In this document: piece by piece, positions 25,573-33,204 of the stretch | Numbering within the stretch: the first letter of the stretch is position 1 | Layout of the letters: each line of letters starts with the position of its first letter | Assembly (NCBI RefSeq): GCF_001436115.1 | Contig: NZ_AYZQ01000001.1 | Location: forward strand, 682,001-746,000 | DNA: 64,000 nucleotides | From: Lacticaseibacillus brantae DSM 23927 | Lineage (GTDB): Bacteria; Bacillota; Bacilli; Lactobacillales; Lactobacillaceae | Reading direction: 5' to 3' | Position numbers and translations under genes: made by a program | The notes under the pieces: model-generated | Told to the model about the DNA's origin: nothing | The model's input: the letters and a program-made list of their open reading frames with translations, nothing else | The model's database searches: none

Positions 25573-27795
25573 TTGCGCCTCTTCATGAATTGGTTAAAAA
25601 CCACGCGCAGTGGCTTTCTCTGCGTGTTACTCGTATTGTTGTGGGCGAAAACCTTGTTTGCCTACTATATTGACTTCTCACTTGGGGCAACGGGGATTCT
25701 TCAACAAATCATTTTGGTCGTTAACCCCATTGGGATTAGTATCGCCCTGCTTTCGTTATCCCTGTACGTAAAAGCACCGAAACGTGCCTATCTTACGGCC
25801 ATTATCGTTTACACCTTATCGATTGTCTTACTCGTGGCCAATGTGCTTTATTACCGCGAATTTAGTGACTTCATGACGATTAACACCATTCTAGGGGTGT
25901 CTAAGGTCGCCCAGGGACTGGGTGCAAGTTCTCTGAATATGGTTCGTCCAAGCGATATCATCTATGTGTTCGACTTGCTTGCTGGCCTGTTGGCCTATCT
26001 TGGTTTTGGGGTCTTCAATCTCGTCCGGTATATCCACAAGCAGCCGCTGCGCTGGCCACACTTTGGTTTGGTTCTGGATCGTAAGCCAGTGGCATTTCAT
26101 TTTCCTCAAGCCATCACTGTGATTGGGATTGCCTTGTTTAGTTTGAACATGGCGATTAGCGAACTGAATCGACCTCAATTACTGACGCGAACCTTTGATC
26201 GCAATTACATTGTTAAATACTTAGGCTTAATGCCATTCACCGTGTACGACGGTGTTAAGACTGCGCAAACCAATCAAGTGCGGGCCACCGCTGACAGTGC
26301 CGACATGGATAGCGTTCTGAAATACGTCCGTAGTCACTACGCCGCCCCCAACCCGGCCTATTTTGGCCAAGCAGCCGGCAAGAATGTCATTATCATTCAC
26401 TTGGAAAGTTTCCAACAATTCCTAATTGGGATGAAAGTTGACGGACAGGAAGTCACGCCATTCCTAAACTCCTTATATCGAAATAAGAATACCTTGAGTT
26501 TTAGCAATTTCTTTAACCAAGTCGGTCTGGGTAAAACTTCCGATGCGGAAAATATGTTAGAGACGAGCACATTTGGACTCCCCACTGGTTCGCTCTTCAC
26601 CTCGTTAGGGACAGACAATACCTTCCAAGGGGCTCCAGCCATCTTGAACCAGACCAAGGGTTATACGACCGCCGTCTTTCATGGCGGCTCCGGTGGTTTC
26701 TGGAATCGAAATAACGTGTACAAAAGTCTGGGTTACCAATATTTCTTTGACGGCAATTTCTACGACCATGAGGGTGGCGCTGCGACCGAATACGGGATTA
26801 AAGACAAGCTTCTCTTTGGCGAATCAATCAAGTACTTGGAACATTTGCAGCAGCCGTTCTACACCAAAATCATTACCACGACCAACCACTATCCGTTCTT
26901 TATCACGGATGAAGATTCAAACTTCCCTGATGCGGGCACTGATGATGCCACAATTAATGGTTATTTCAAAACCGCCCATTATCTTGATCAAGCCTTGAAA
27001 GAATTCTTTGATTACTTAAAGGCCTCCGGCTTGGACAAAACTTCTCTCGTCATGCTCTACGGCGACCATTACGGCATCAGTAACGATCGCAACCAAACGC
27101 TAGCCCCACTATTAGGCAAAGATCCAGCCAATTGGACGAGTTTCGACAATACTGCCTTACAACGCGTGCCGCTGATGTTCTATTCCCCTGGTCTTAAAGG
27201 GGGCATTCAGGACCAATACGGTGGCGAAATTGACGTTCTGCCAACACTGCTGCACCTGCTGGGCATCAATTCCCAGCAATACGTTCAATTCGGGAGTGAC
27301 TTGCTATCGCCTGATCATCAGCAACTGGTCGCCTTACGTAATCACAATTACGTCACACCTAACTACACGGTGCTGGGCAGTAAAGTGTACGCAAATCAGA
27401 CTGGTGAGGCGTTAATGCCTTCAGAAGCGCTTAAAAAGGAAATGACGGCTTGGCAGAAGCGGGTCGATGAAGAACTTGACTTGTCCGATACAGTCGCTAA
27501 TAAGAACCTATTACGCTTCTACGTACCACCCGACTTTAAACCGATTGACCCGGCTAAAGTCAACTACTTGCAAGGCTTGCAGCAAATGCTAGCAGAAGAA
27601 CAAACGCTCGGTAATAAGTCGACTTCAGTGTTCTCACAACATAAATCTAAGAGTACCGTTGACCTGTACAAAACCGACGCGCCCGAATTTGCCACTGATG
27701 CCAGTCCGTTGACGACTTATCCACCAGCCATTGCAAATCGGAGCAACACAACTTCAACCGAGCAAACAGACAGTAGTAGCCAAGCACCGCAATAA
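25573..27795 (+). CDS. LTA synthase family protein (membrane sulfatase-fold enzyme)
   Basis: 740 aa. Five N-terminal membrane segments (about residues 10-210), then an extracellular sulfatase-like domain with the catalytic Thr in GLGKTSDAE (about residue 321), HGGSGGFWNRNNVY and LYGDHYGIS. LtaS-type enzymes polymerise glycerol phosphate from phosphatidylglycerol into lipoteichoic acid. The C terminus is longer than usual, ending in a Ser/Thr/Gln-rich tail after about residue 690. Starts at TTG eight bases after GGGGG; ATG 25585 is the alternative. Main LTA synthase or a paralogue cannot be decided here. Confidence 0.9.
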   Translation: MRLFMNWLKTTRSGFLCVLLVLLWAKTLFAYYIDFSLGATGILQQIILVVNPIGISIALLSLSLYVKAPKRAYLTAIIVYTLSIVLLVANVLYYREFSDFMTINTILGVSKVAQGLGASSLNMVRPSDIIYVFDLLAGLLAYLGFGVFNLVRYIHKQPLRWPHFGLVLDRKPVAFHFPQAITVIGIALFSLNMAISELNRPQLLTRTFDRNYIVKYLGLMPFTVYDGVKTAQTNQVRATADSADMDSVLKYVRSHYAAPNPAYFGQAAGKNVIIIHLESFQQFLIGMKVDGQEVTPFLNSLYRNKNTLSFSNFFNQVGLGKTSDAENMLETSTFGLPTGSLFTSLGTDNTFQGAPAILNQTKGYTTAVFHGGSGGFWNRNNVYKSLGYQYFFDGNFYDHEGGAATEYGIKDKLLFGESIKYLEHLQQPFYTKIITTTNHYPFFITDEDSNFPDAGTDDATINGYFKTAHYLDQALKEFFDYLKASGLDKTSLVMLYGDHYGISNDRNQTLAPLLGKDPANWTSFDNTALQRVPLMFYSPGLKGGIQDQYGGEIDVLPTLLHLLGINSQQYVQFGSDLLSPDHQQLVALRNHNYVTPNYTVLGSKVYANQTGEALMPSEALKKEMTAWQKRVDEELDLSDTVANKNLLRFYVPPDFKPIDPAKVNYLQGLQQMLAEEQTLGNKSTSVFSQHKSKSTVDLYKTDAPEFATDASPLTTYPPAIANRSNTTSTEQTDSSSQAPQ

Positions 27796-27801
27796 TTACC
27801 C

Positions 27802-27850
27802 CAAAAAGCACTTACGTCCTTGTTTTATGATGGGCCGCGGGTGCTTTTTG
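27802..27850 (+). terminator. Terminator after the LTA synthase gene
   Basis: CAAAAAGCAC/GTGCTTTTTG with a long loop. Confidence 0.6.
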
Positions 27851-27959
27851 CGATTTAAGCCGATCAAACGCGTCAAAGTCCGTTGATTAATCGGTAGAAG
27901 TTCATAAATTGTTCAAAAGTGATTCGTATACTACAAATAGTAAAGATGAGGTGATCAGC

Positions 27960-28712
27960 GTGCGATTTATTGAAAGGACCATTCGAGGCATTGGCTACCA
28001 CCGGTGGCATCACCTGGTGCTGGCCACTATCACGATCGGATTTGTCCTTGTGGGATTATTTCTGCTCACAAGTCAAAATTTCAATAGCCTCGCCAACCTC
28101 CAATTTAACCAACGTTTAAGTGATTTGAATTTAAGCAATGAACAAGCGATTGTTATTACTAATCGTGTCGCGGCCGCCCACGCGTTACTTGATGCTAATT
28201 ATCAGCTTTGGTTCCTAGCAGCTGCCGGTATTTTCTTCTTATTCAACCTGGGACTAGCCATCAGCGCCGCTTATCGCCGTGCTGCTGAGTCACGATCATA
28301 TCTACTTCTTGGCAAGTCGCCCACCAAAGTTGCCCTGCAGTATGCCACCGAGTCCATGTTTACGTTCACTGCAGTTTTTATCGGCGTGAGTTTGGTTCTA
28401 CTGATTATTTCTGGTGGAATCACGGCCTGGTGGAATCAGTTAAACCAAGGCTTATTCCAGAATAGTGCTGGTGGCCGCGCGCTTTTGCGCCAATTCAACA
28501 CCCAATTTAGTCGGATTTTTGATCACCAACTGACTGGCTTCTCTGATCAATCACTACTATTCGCAGCAGCACCGGTGTCGGACTCGCTGTTAGTTTATCC
28601 AAAACCCTTCTTGCTGGTGTTCCTGACTGGCATTGGGCTCATACTATTGTCACATCTATTAGCGGCGGGATTCATCCGCGCTTTTGCGAAGCGAGATTCA
28701 CTCGCCCATTAG
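27960..28712 (+). CDS. FtsX-like membrane protein, putative ABC permease component
   Basis: 250 aa with four hydrophobic segments (about residues 19-38, 84-105, 138-160 and 218-242) and a large extracytoplasmic loop between segments 1 and 2 and again between 3 and 4. Cytoplasmic part has AAYRRAAESRSYLLLGKSPTKVAL, similar to the coupling region of FtsX-type permeases, to which I assign it tentatively. Start at GTG 27960 after AGGTGAT. It is followed 10 bases later by a degenerate ABC-ATPase-like gene, so the pair looks like an ABC system. Confidence 0.6.
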   Translation: MRFIERTIRGIGYHRWHHLVLATITIGFVLVGLFLLTSQNFNSLANLQFNQRLSDLNLSNEQAIVITNRVAAAHALLDANYQLWFLAAAGIFFLFNLGLAISAAYRRAAESRSYLLLGKSPTKVALQYATESMFTFTAVFIGVSLVLLIISGGITAWWNQLNQGLFQNSAGGRALLRQFNTQFSRIFDHQLTGFSDQSLLFAAAPVSDSLLVYPKPFLLVFLTGIGLILLSHLLAAGFIRAFAKRDSLAH

Positions 28713-28722
28713 GAGGTTGCGC

Positions 28723-29283
28723 ATGCTATTCTTTCAATCCAAAACTAAAAAAACATTAAACGCCCTGTTAGCTAATCTCTTTGCTGAACCAGGGATCTAT
28801 TTTATCAGCACCCGAGACAATACTCAGACAGCTAACCAATACCAAGACTATGTCAATCGCTTCATGCAGCATAATCTAATGCGGACGATTGGACTCATTT
28901 CAACGACGCATACGGCCATCATCCCTTATTTGTCGGTGAAGGCGAACCTACTCATTAATGGCAACGTGAAGCCGCTAGAACTAGTCCCCAGCTTTCTGCA
29001 ACACGATACGGTGTACCTTGAGCAAAGTGCTCAGAGCATCAGTTTGCGACAAAGCGTGGACATCCAATTTTTCCGGAGTATCTTGGCAGGCAAACGCTAT
29101 ATTTTCATGGAAGACAGTCAAGCTGCCTTATCAGCTGCAGAGATGCGTGATTTTCTCGTTGATGCCACTCAGGCTGTGAAAGCAACAGAGGCCAGTCTCA
29201 TCATTTTAACGGCTGACCATAGCTTGCTGAATAGCACACCTGTCGCAACCTATGAAGCCGATGCCTTATCCCTACCAGCTTGA
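28723..29283 (+). CDS. Degenerate ABC ATPase-like protein lacking Walker A
   Basis: 186 aa. From about residue 105 the sequence aligns by eye with the second half of an ABC nucleotide-binding domain: SISLRQSVDIQFFRSILAGK resembles the stretch from signature to Walker B, YIFMEDSQAALS resembles Walker B plus D-loop (Glu-Asp in place of Asp-Glu), and SLIILTADHSL resembles the H-loop strand. SVKANLLING resembles the Q-loop-following segment. No GxxGxGKS Walker A is present, and the usual LSGGQ is absent, so ATP hydrolysis seems unlikely. GGAGG lies seven bases before ATG 28723. Coupled to the FtsX-like gene. Confidence 0.55.
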   Translation: MLFFQSKTKKTLNALLANLFAEPGIYFISTRDNTQTANQYQDYVNRFMQHNLMRTIGLISTTHTAIIPYLSVKANLLINGNVKPLELVPSFLQHDTVYLEQSAQSISLRQSVDIQFFRSILAGKRYIFMEDSQAALSAAEMRDFLVDATQAVKATEASLIILTADHSLLNSTPVATYEADALSLPA

Positions 29284-29326
29284 AAGATTGTCTGGCGACC
29301 AGCCTAACCAACCACCATTACCGCAC

Positions 29327-29359
29327 AAAAACACCCCGATAATCGTATCGGGGTGTTTT
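29327..29359. terminator. Bidirectional terminator
   Basis: AAAACACCCCGATA/TATCGGGGTGTTTT with T-runs both ways, between the ATPase-like gene and the convergent histidine kinase gene. Confidence 0.85.
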
Positions 29360-29360
29360 T

Positions 29361-30845
29361 TTAGGCTTCTGTTGCTTCGCCGTTGTTGACGGCTTTTTGT
29401 TTAGGCGCTGTGGCTTCATCTGGGAAGGTGAAACTGAAGGTCGTGCCTTCATGCAACTTGGAATCAACTTCGATACTGCCGCCGTGGAGGCTAATCAGCT
29501 GATGCACAATGGCTAAGCCCAAGCCCGATTCACCATAGGCGGTATTCTTCCGCGATGGATCAGCCTTGTAGTACCGTTCCCAAATGTTCTTCACCTGATC
29601 GGCCGTCATCCCGATTCCAGTATCAGAAACACTGATTTCAGTTTGATGAACGCCATTCTTGGCTGTGATTGTAATGGTGCCATGATCTGTAAACTGGATG
29701 GCATTTTGAACGATATTGAAGACGACCTGCACAAATCGATCGTGGTCCGCATAAACAGTTAATTCTGCTGGTGCATTCAAAACAACGTCATCGTTAGCGG
29801 CGTCCGCCTTCTGTTTCAGCTGCTCAACTATGTTGGCCAAATCGACTTGACCGTTGAACTGGGTCTTCTTGAGAATAATCTGATTGGTCCGAATTTTTTC
29901 GTAATCAAGATTCTCATTCACCAGTCGAATCAGGCGATTGGTTTCATTGCGCATGAGTTCAATACTTTTTGCCTTTGATTCTTCGGGGATAACATCATAA
30001 GCCAAACCCTCTAGGATGCCATTAATCGTCGTCAGCGGCGTCCGCATCTCATGGGCAGCATCAGCCATGAATTGCCGGCGGCGGCCCTCCTGCCGTTCAA
30101 TCTCGGCTTCACTGGCCTTCAAGGAGTTCACCATGTTCTGAAAATCAATAGCCAGATCAGTAATCTCGTCATGGCCCTTGAACTTCGTCGCAATAGGCGC
30201 GTCATAATCCCCATTCATCACTTGATGAGTGGCTTGGCGCAATTGATTAATCCGCCGAACTTGATAGCGCGCCACAATATAACTCACAATAATCGCCGCT
30301 AGCATTGATAATAAGAACCCAATCAGCAGGTTGTGTTCCGTCTTACCAATGGCGGTTTGAATCGTTTCAACAGGTGCAAAAGCTGAGATGACAAAAAGTA
30401 GCTTACCGCTGAGGAAAACGGGCTTGTAGTATATTGTCATGCTCTGCTGAGAGCCATCAGCGGGGTTGCGTGCCAATTCTCGCACCGAAACCGCGTTGCC
30501 CTTCTTCAGTTGCGCCCAGTCATCGTCGTCAATCCCGCGCGGAGTCCGACTGCTATTGGTGGGATACACCGCGGTATTTTTTGAATTATAAATAATGAAA
30601 TGGACATGCTGGTCTTGGAGCACGTTCTCCGAAGTGGCAATAAAATTGCTGTTAATCATGAACTGATTATCACCCACTTGGACCAACGAGTTATTCTTCA
30701 GAACTTCGGTATATTGCTCGAGTTGGGTAAAGTTGTTTTCCCAGACGGTATTAGTCGTTGACCGAATAAACAAGATGCTGATCACGGCGAGCGTGACGAG
30801 AATCACGCCCAAAAACGCCAACATCTGTTGATAAATCAATTTCAT
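29361..30845 (-). CDS. HAMP-domain sensor histidine kinase
   Basis: 494 aa: membrane segment (7-29), extracytoplasmic sensor region, second membrane segment (about 166-190), HAMP (about 190-245), phosphoacceptor His in DAAHEMRTPL (about 263), and ATPase motifs DTGIGM and GESGLGLAI. Ends in a short charged tail. Its ATG overlaps the stop of the response regulator gene by one base (TGATG). Signal unknown; the neighbourhood (LtaS-like, VanZ, permease) suggests the cell envelope. Confidence 0.93.
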   Translation of the reverse strand: MKLIYQQMLAFLGVILVTLAVISILFIRSTTNTVWENNFTQLEQYTEVLKNNSLVQVGDNQFMINSNFIATSENVLQDQHVHFIIYNSKNTAVYPTNSSRTPRGIDDDDWAQLKKGNAVSVRELARNPADGSQQSMTIYYKPVFLSGKLLFVISAFAPVETIQTAIGKTEHNLLIGFLLSMLAAIIVSYIVARYQVRRINQLRQATHQVMNGDYDAPIATKFKGHDEITDLAIDFQNMVNSLKASEAEIERQEGRRRQFMADAAHEMRTPLTTINGILEGLAYDVIPEESKAKSIELMRNETNRLIRLVNENLDYEKIRTNQIILKKTQFNGQVDLANIVEQLKQKADAANDDVVLNAPAELTVYADHDRFVQVVFNIVQNAIQFTDHGTITITAKNGVHQTEISVSDTGIGMTADQVKNIWERYYKADPSRKNTAYGESGLGLAIVHQLISLHGGSIEVDSKLHEGTTFSFTFPDEATAPKQKAVNNGEATEA

Positions 30846-31567
30846 CAGACATCAAGTCCCGAATCATCGAATTTATAGCCAACACCCCAAACCGTCTGGA
30901 TAATTTGAGGGCCAACCTTTTCAATCTTCTGGCGTAACTTCTTGATGTGTGCATCAACGGTTCGCTCATCACCGTAATATTCATAGTCCCAAATGAGTTG
31001 CAATAATTGTTCTCGTGAGAACACTTGCTTAGGATTGCCGGCCAGCGTGTGTAACAAGTCAAACTCCTTAGGGGTCAGGCCCTCAATCGGGACATCATCC
31101 AAAAAGGCTTCCCGAGTTTTCGTGCTGAGCTTGAAGTGCTTGGTCTCAACATCATAGTCGGCGTCCGCTGATTCTGTTGCGGGGCTTTGGGTCTCGCTGA
31201 CTTCGGCCCGACGGTGCAGCGCCTTAATCCGCGCCACCAACGTCATTGGTGAGAACGGCTTCGTGACATAATCGTCAGCGCCCAATTCAAGACCCAGGAC
31301 CTGGTCACTTTCAGTATCTCGTGCGGTCAACATAATAAGGGGCACACTTTGACTCAGTTGCCGGATCTCTTTGGCAACCTGCATGCCATCCATCTTGGGC
31401 AAATTCAAGTCCAAGGTAATGATGTCAAATCCTTCCGGATCGGCTTTAAATTGGGCAAGCCCTTCTTCCCCGTCATAGGCATTAACGACTTCCCAATTCT
31501 CTTTTTGGAAAAACATACCCATCATTTCAGCAACACTTTGGTTATCTTCAATCATTAATATCTTCAT
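30845..31567 (-). CDS. OmpR/PhoB family response regulator
   Basis: 240 aa: receiver domain with phosphorylatable Asp in ITLDLNLPKMDG (about residue 54) and Lys in DDYVTKPF, then a winged-helix DNA-binding domain (about 140-235, LTPKEFDLLHTLAGNPKQVFSREQLL). AGGAGG precedes the ATG. Forms a two-gene operon with the kinase. Confidence 0.94.
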   Translation of the reverse strand: MKILMIEDNQSVAEMMGMFFQKENWEVVNAYDGEEGLAQFKADPEGFDIITLDLNLPKMDGMQVAKEIRQLSQSVPLIMLTARDTESDQVLGLELGADDYVTKPFSPMTLVARIKALHRRAEVSETQSPATESADADYDVETKHFKLSTKTREAFLDDVPIEGLTPKEFDLLHTLAGNPKQVFSREQLLQLIWDYEYYGDERTVDAHIKKLRQKIEKVGPQIIQTVWGVGYKFDDSGLDV

Positions 31568-31578
31568 CTTGGTTCCTC

Positions 31579-31965
31579 CTAATGGCGCCGACGACCGCGA
31601 TTCTTCAAGGCTTCGTCTGGATCCACATAATCGACTGGTAATTCATCAATACTAATTAAGTACTTTTTTAGGCGTGTTTCTGTCTGCACGAAAACCGGCA
31701 GAAACGATAGCACTGCAATAAAAAGCCACAAAATAAAGAACTTATCCCATTGCAAACATCGAATCGCCCATCCTGCTAACACTAGGACGATCCCTGTCAG
31801 GAGTAAGGTCTGCCGAGCCCATTTCTGGGCTAAGTGAAAGCCCGTCTCATTCACACTCGCTAAATACGATGTGTAGCCATATAGACTACTGGGTTTTCGA
31901 GCGGGAAGGATTAAGAAACTCAATCCAATGACAATCTGAATCCCGCCAGCAAATAATAGAATCAT
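31579..31965 (-). CDS. SdpI-like small membrane protein
   Basis: 128 aa with three membrane segments. GYTSYLASVNETGFHLAQKWA resembles the SdpI motif (GxRT...W..A), which gives a tentative family assignment; SdpI proteins give immunity to a killing factor in Bacillus. Start chosen at ATG 31965, six bases after GGAGG; an upstream ATG at 32016 has no good ribosome site and would push into the tmRNA promoter. Twelve bases upstream of the response regulator gene, so likely in the same operon as the two-component system. Confidence 0.65.
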   Translation of the reverse strand: MILLFAGGIQIVIGLSFLILPARKPSSLYGYTSYLASVNETGFHLAQKWARQTLLLTGIVLVLAGWAIRCLQWDKFFILWLFIAVLSFLPVFVQTETRLKKYLISIDELPVDYVDPDEALKNRGRRRH

Positions 31966-32019
31966 CGCGAGCCTCCATCCCCGTATTTTCTTTATAAAGC
32001 CTAGCACGTTGGGCATTGT

Positions 32020-32049
32020 TTGACAATCTTTCACCAAGCGTGCTACACT
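32020..32049 (+). promoter_or_regulatory. Promoter of tmRNA
   Basis: TTGACA (32020-32025), 18 bases, TACACT (32044-32049), 17 bases before the mature 5' end of tmRNA. Confidence 0.75.
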
Positions 32050-32066
32050 ACACGTTGCAAGTTTAT

Positions 32067-32431
32067 GGGGATGTAATGGTCTCGACATTGATTATTGCCC
32101 ATGTGGTGCATTCCGGAGGCTCGGCTCCGTTAACAACGGAACAGTTTATTAACTGCAAACAACGAAAACTCTTACGCTTTAGCTGCCTAAATAACAGCTT
32201 AGTGTGATCCCACCGTCTTTGCTCAAGGGGCGGGTTTGGGGTCTCAAATTAATTGAGCTACACAGCCAACATCCCACCTGAATGTTGGCTGGAGAGATAA
32301 TCAGGTTAGCCATGGTGAGTTAGCCGCGTTGGCTGGCGCGTCACCTTGGTGAAATTCAAATTAGTCAACTATGAGTGTAGACCTGCATGGCGTGAGATTG
32401 ATGGACACGGGTTCGATTCCCGTCATCTCCA
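32067..32431 (+). ncRNA. ssrA: tmRNA (transfer-messenger RNA)
   Basis: 365 nt. Acceptor GGGGATG at the 5' end pairs with CATCTCC at 32424-32430; T arm with TTCGATT at 32412-32418. The tag frame 32155-32190 encodes ANNENSYALAA and a stop, a typical lactobacillar tag. CCA is not encoded in this copy. The 3' end is the phage attachment site: phage sequence follows directly, and the integrating phage has restored the 3' end. Confidence 0.95.
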
Positions 32432-32552
32432 TATTATGAAAGTTATATCTGGGTATATCGTGTAAAAACATTGAAGAATCAGTGTTTTTATGAAGCTAAA
32501 ATGTCATATCGTGTCATCTGATTTACTCAGAATGTAGTTGAAATGTAGTTGA
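32411..32552 (+). other. Prophage attachment region (att) with putative integrase arm sites
   Basis: The T-arm/acceptor segment of tmRNA is the expected core of a tyrosine-integrase att site; the exact limits need the other prophage end, which is not in this window. Just inside the phage lie ATATCGTGT twice (about 32455 and 32507), an AAAAACA/TGTTTTT hairpin, and an 11-bp tandem repeat AATGTAGTTGA (32531-32552), the kind of direct repeats bound by the integrase arm domain. Confidence 0.55.
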
Positions 32553-32575
32553 AAAATATAAGCTTGCACACGCTG

Positions 32576-32602
32576 GCCACCCGTTGAGGTGGCTATTTTT
32601 TT
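32576..32602 (+). terminator. Terminator or leader attenuator upstream of a 55-aa gene
   Basis: GCCACC/GGTGGC with a 6-base loop followed by TATTTTTTT on the plus strand. It may end tmRNA read-through, or sit in the leader of the next gene. Confidence 0.65.
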
Positions 32603-32635
32603 GCGTAATCTTCCAATATAAAAGGAGGTTAAGAA

Positions 32636-32803
32636 ATGGAAAGTCAATCGTATCTTTTGCCTGATGGTAGAGTCGTGATAATCGCGCAGGACCCATGGGG
32701 GGTTGCTGTTACCGTGATAGCTGTGGGTAGTGATTCTGAGATGCATGAATGGTATCAGTCCTTGATATCAGAAGCCGTGGCGTCGTGGGACTCGATTGAA
32801 TAA
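32636..32803 (+). CDS. Small hypothetical protein, 55 aa
   Basis: ATG preceded by AAAAGGAGG at seven bases, a very strong ribosome site, and followed by a terminator, so a real gene is likely. Acidic product MESQSYLLPDGRVVIIAQDP..., no membrane segment, no family recognised. On the strand opposite to the phage lytic genes, between att and the lysis cassette, where lysogenic-conversion genes are often carried. Confidence 0.65.
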   Translation: MESQSYLLPDGRVVIIAQDPWGVAVTVIAVGSDSEMHEWYQSLISEAVASWDSIE

Positions 32804-32810
32804 AAATAGA

Positions 32811-32832
32811 CCGCCCTAGTGGCGGCCTTTTT
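32811..32832 (+). terminator. Terminator after the 55-aa gene
   Basis: CCGCC/GGCGG with a 5-base loop followed by CCTTTTTTG. Confidence 0.75.
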
Positions 32833-32869
32833 TGTTTGAAAAAAATTGTAAAAACATCGCACAAAAGTG

Positions 32870-32898
32870 TTGACTATACACGTTATAACGTGTATTAT
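32870..32898 (+). promoter_or_regulatory. Promoter with perfect 20-bp palindromic operator
   Basis: TTGACT (32870-32875), 17 bases, TATTAT (32893-32898). The spacer and part of the -10 box are ATACACGTTATAACGTGTAT (32876-32895), an exact palindrome. The layout is that of an autoregulated toxin-antitoxin or repressor promoter. Confidence 0.75.
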
Positions 32899-32916
32899 AA
32901 TAGACATAGGGAGGAG

Positions 32917-33048
32917 GTGAAAGACATCGGTTCAAGGGTAACAAAAAAGAACCGGCTCAAGAAAGAGCAACGCGAAATCAATGAATATCGACTGGCGGTC
33001 TTATCATTCATCATTTCGATGTTGGCCTTCATCAAGAGCTGGTTCTAG
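32917..33048 (+). CDS. Small single-span membrane peptide, 43 aa
   Basis: Frame GTG...TAG giving a basic N-terminal half (KKNRLKKEQRE) and a hydrophobic C-terminal segment LAVLSFIISMLAFIKSWF. The GTG sits inside the ribosome site AGGAGGTG; at ideal spacing from that site the in-frame codon is ATC (32926-32928), not a standard start. No family recognised. First gene behind the 20-bp palindrome, followed by its own hairpin. Confidence 0.5.
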   Translation: MKDIGSRVTKKNRLKKEQREINEYRLAVLSFIISMLAFIKSWF

Positions 33049-33054
33049 AAAGAG

Positions 33055-33072
33055 CAAGGGCATAAGCCCTTG
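33055..33072 (+). terminator. Terminator/attenuator inside the mini-gene module
   Basis: CAAGGG/CCCTTG with a 6-base loop followed by TTTGTTGT, just after the 43-aa gene. Confidence 0.6.
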
Positions 33073-33103
33073 TTTGTTGTACCCATTGTACCATGTCATT
33101 AAT

Positions 33104-33193
33104 ATGAATAACAATCGACGAAAAGCAACTATTGTATTAGCCATACTGGCCATCGTCTTCAGCGTGTTAGCATTAATCAAAGAATTCATTTAG
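33104..33193 (+). CDS. Hydrophobic micropeptide, 29 aa
   Basis: ATG...TAG encoding MNNNRRKATIVLAILAIVFS... ending ALIKEFI: three basic residues and one 20-residue hydrophobic segment, the shape of a type I toxin or small membrane regulator. Its C-terminal half resembles that of the 43-aa peptide upstream (LAFIKSWF against LALIKEFI). No clear Shine-Dalgarno precedes it; its stop codon is part of the AGGAG site of the next gene. Confidence 0.45.
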   Translation: MNNNRRKATIVLAILAIVFSVLALIKEFI

Positions 33194-33204
33194 GAGCGAA
33201 TAGC

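Noticed and set aside
32981-33193. Alternative 70-codon frame ending in the 29-aa micropeptide
   Set aside because: It would run through the 43-aa gene in another frame and through the terminator hairpin. The basic plus hydrophobic micropeptide from ATG 33104 is the simpler reading.
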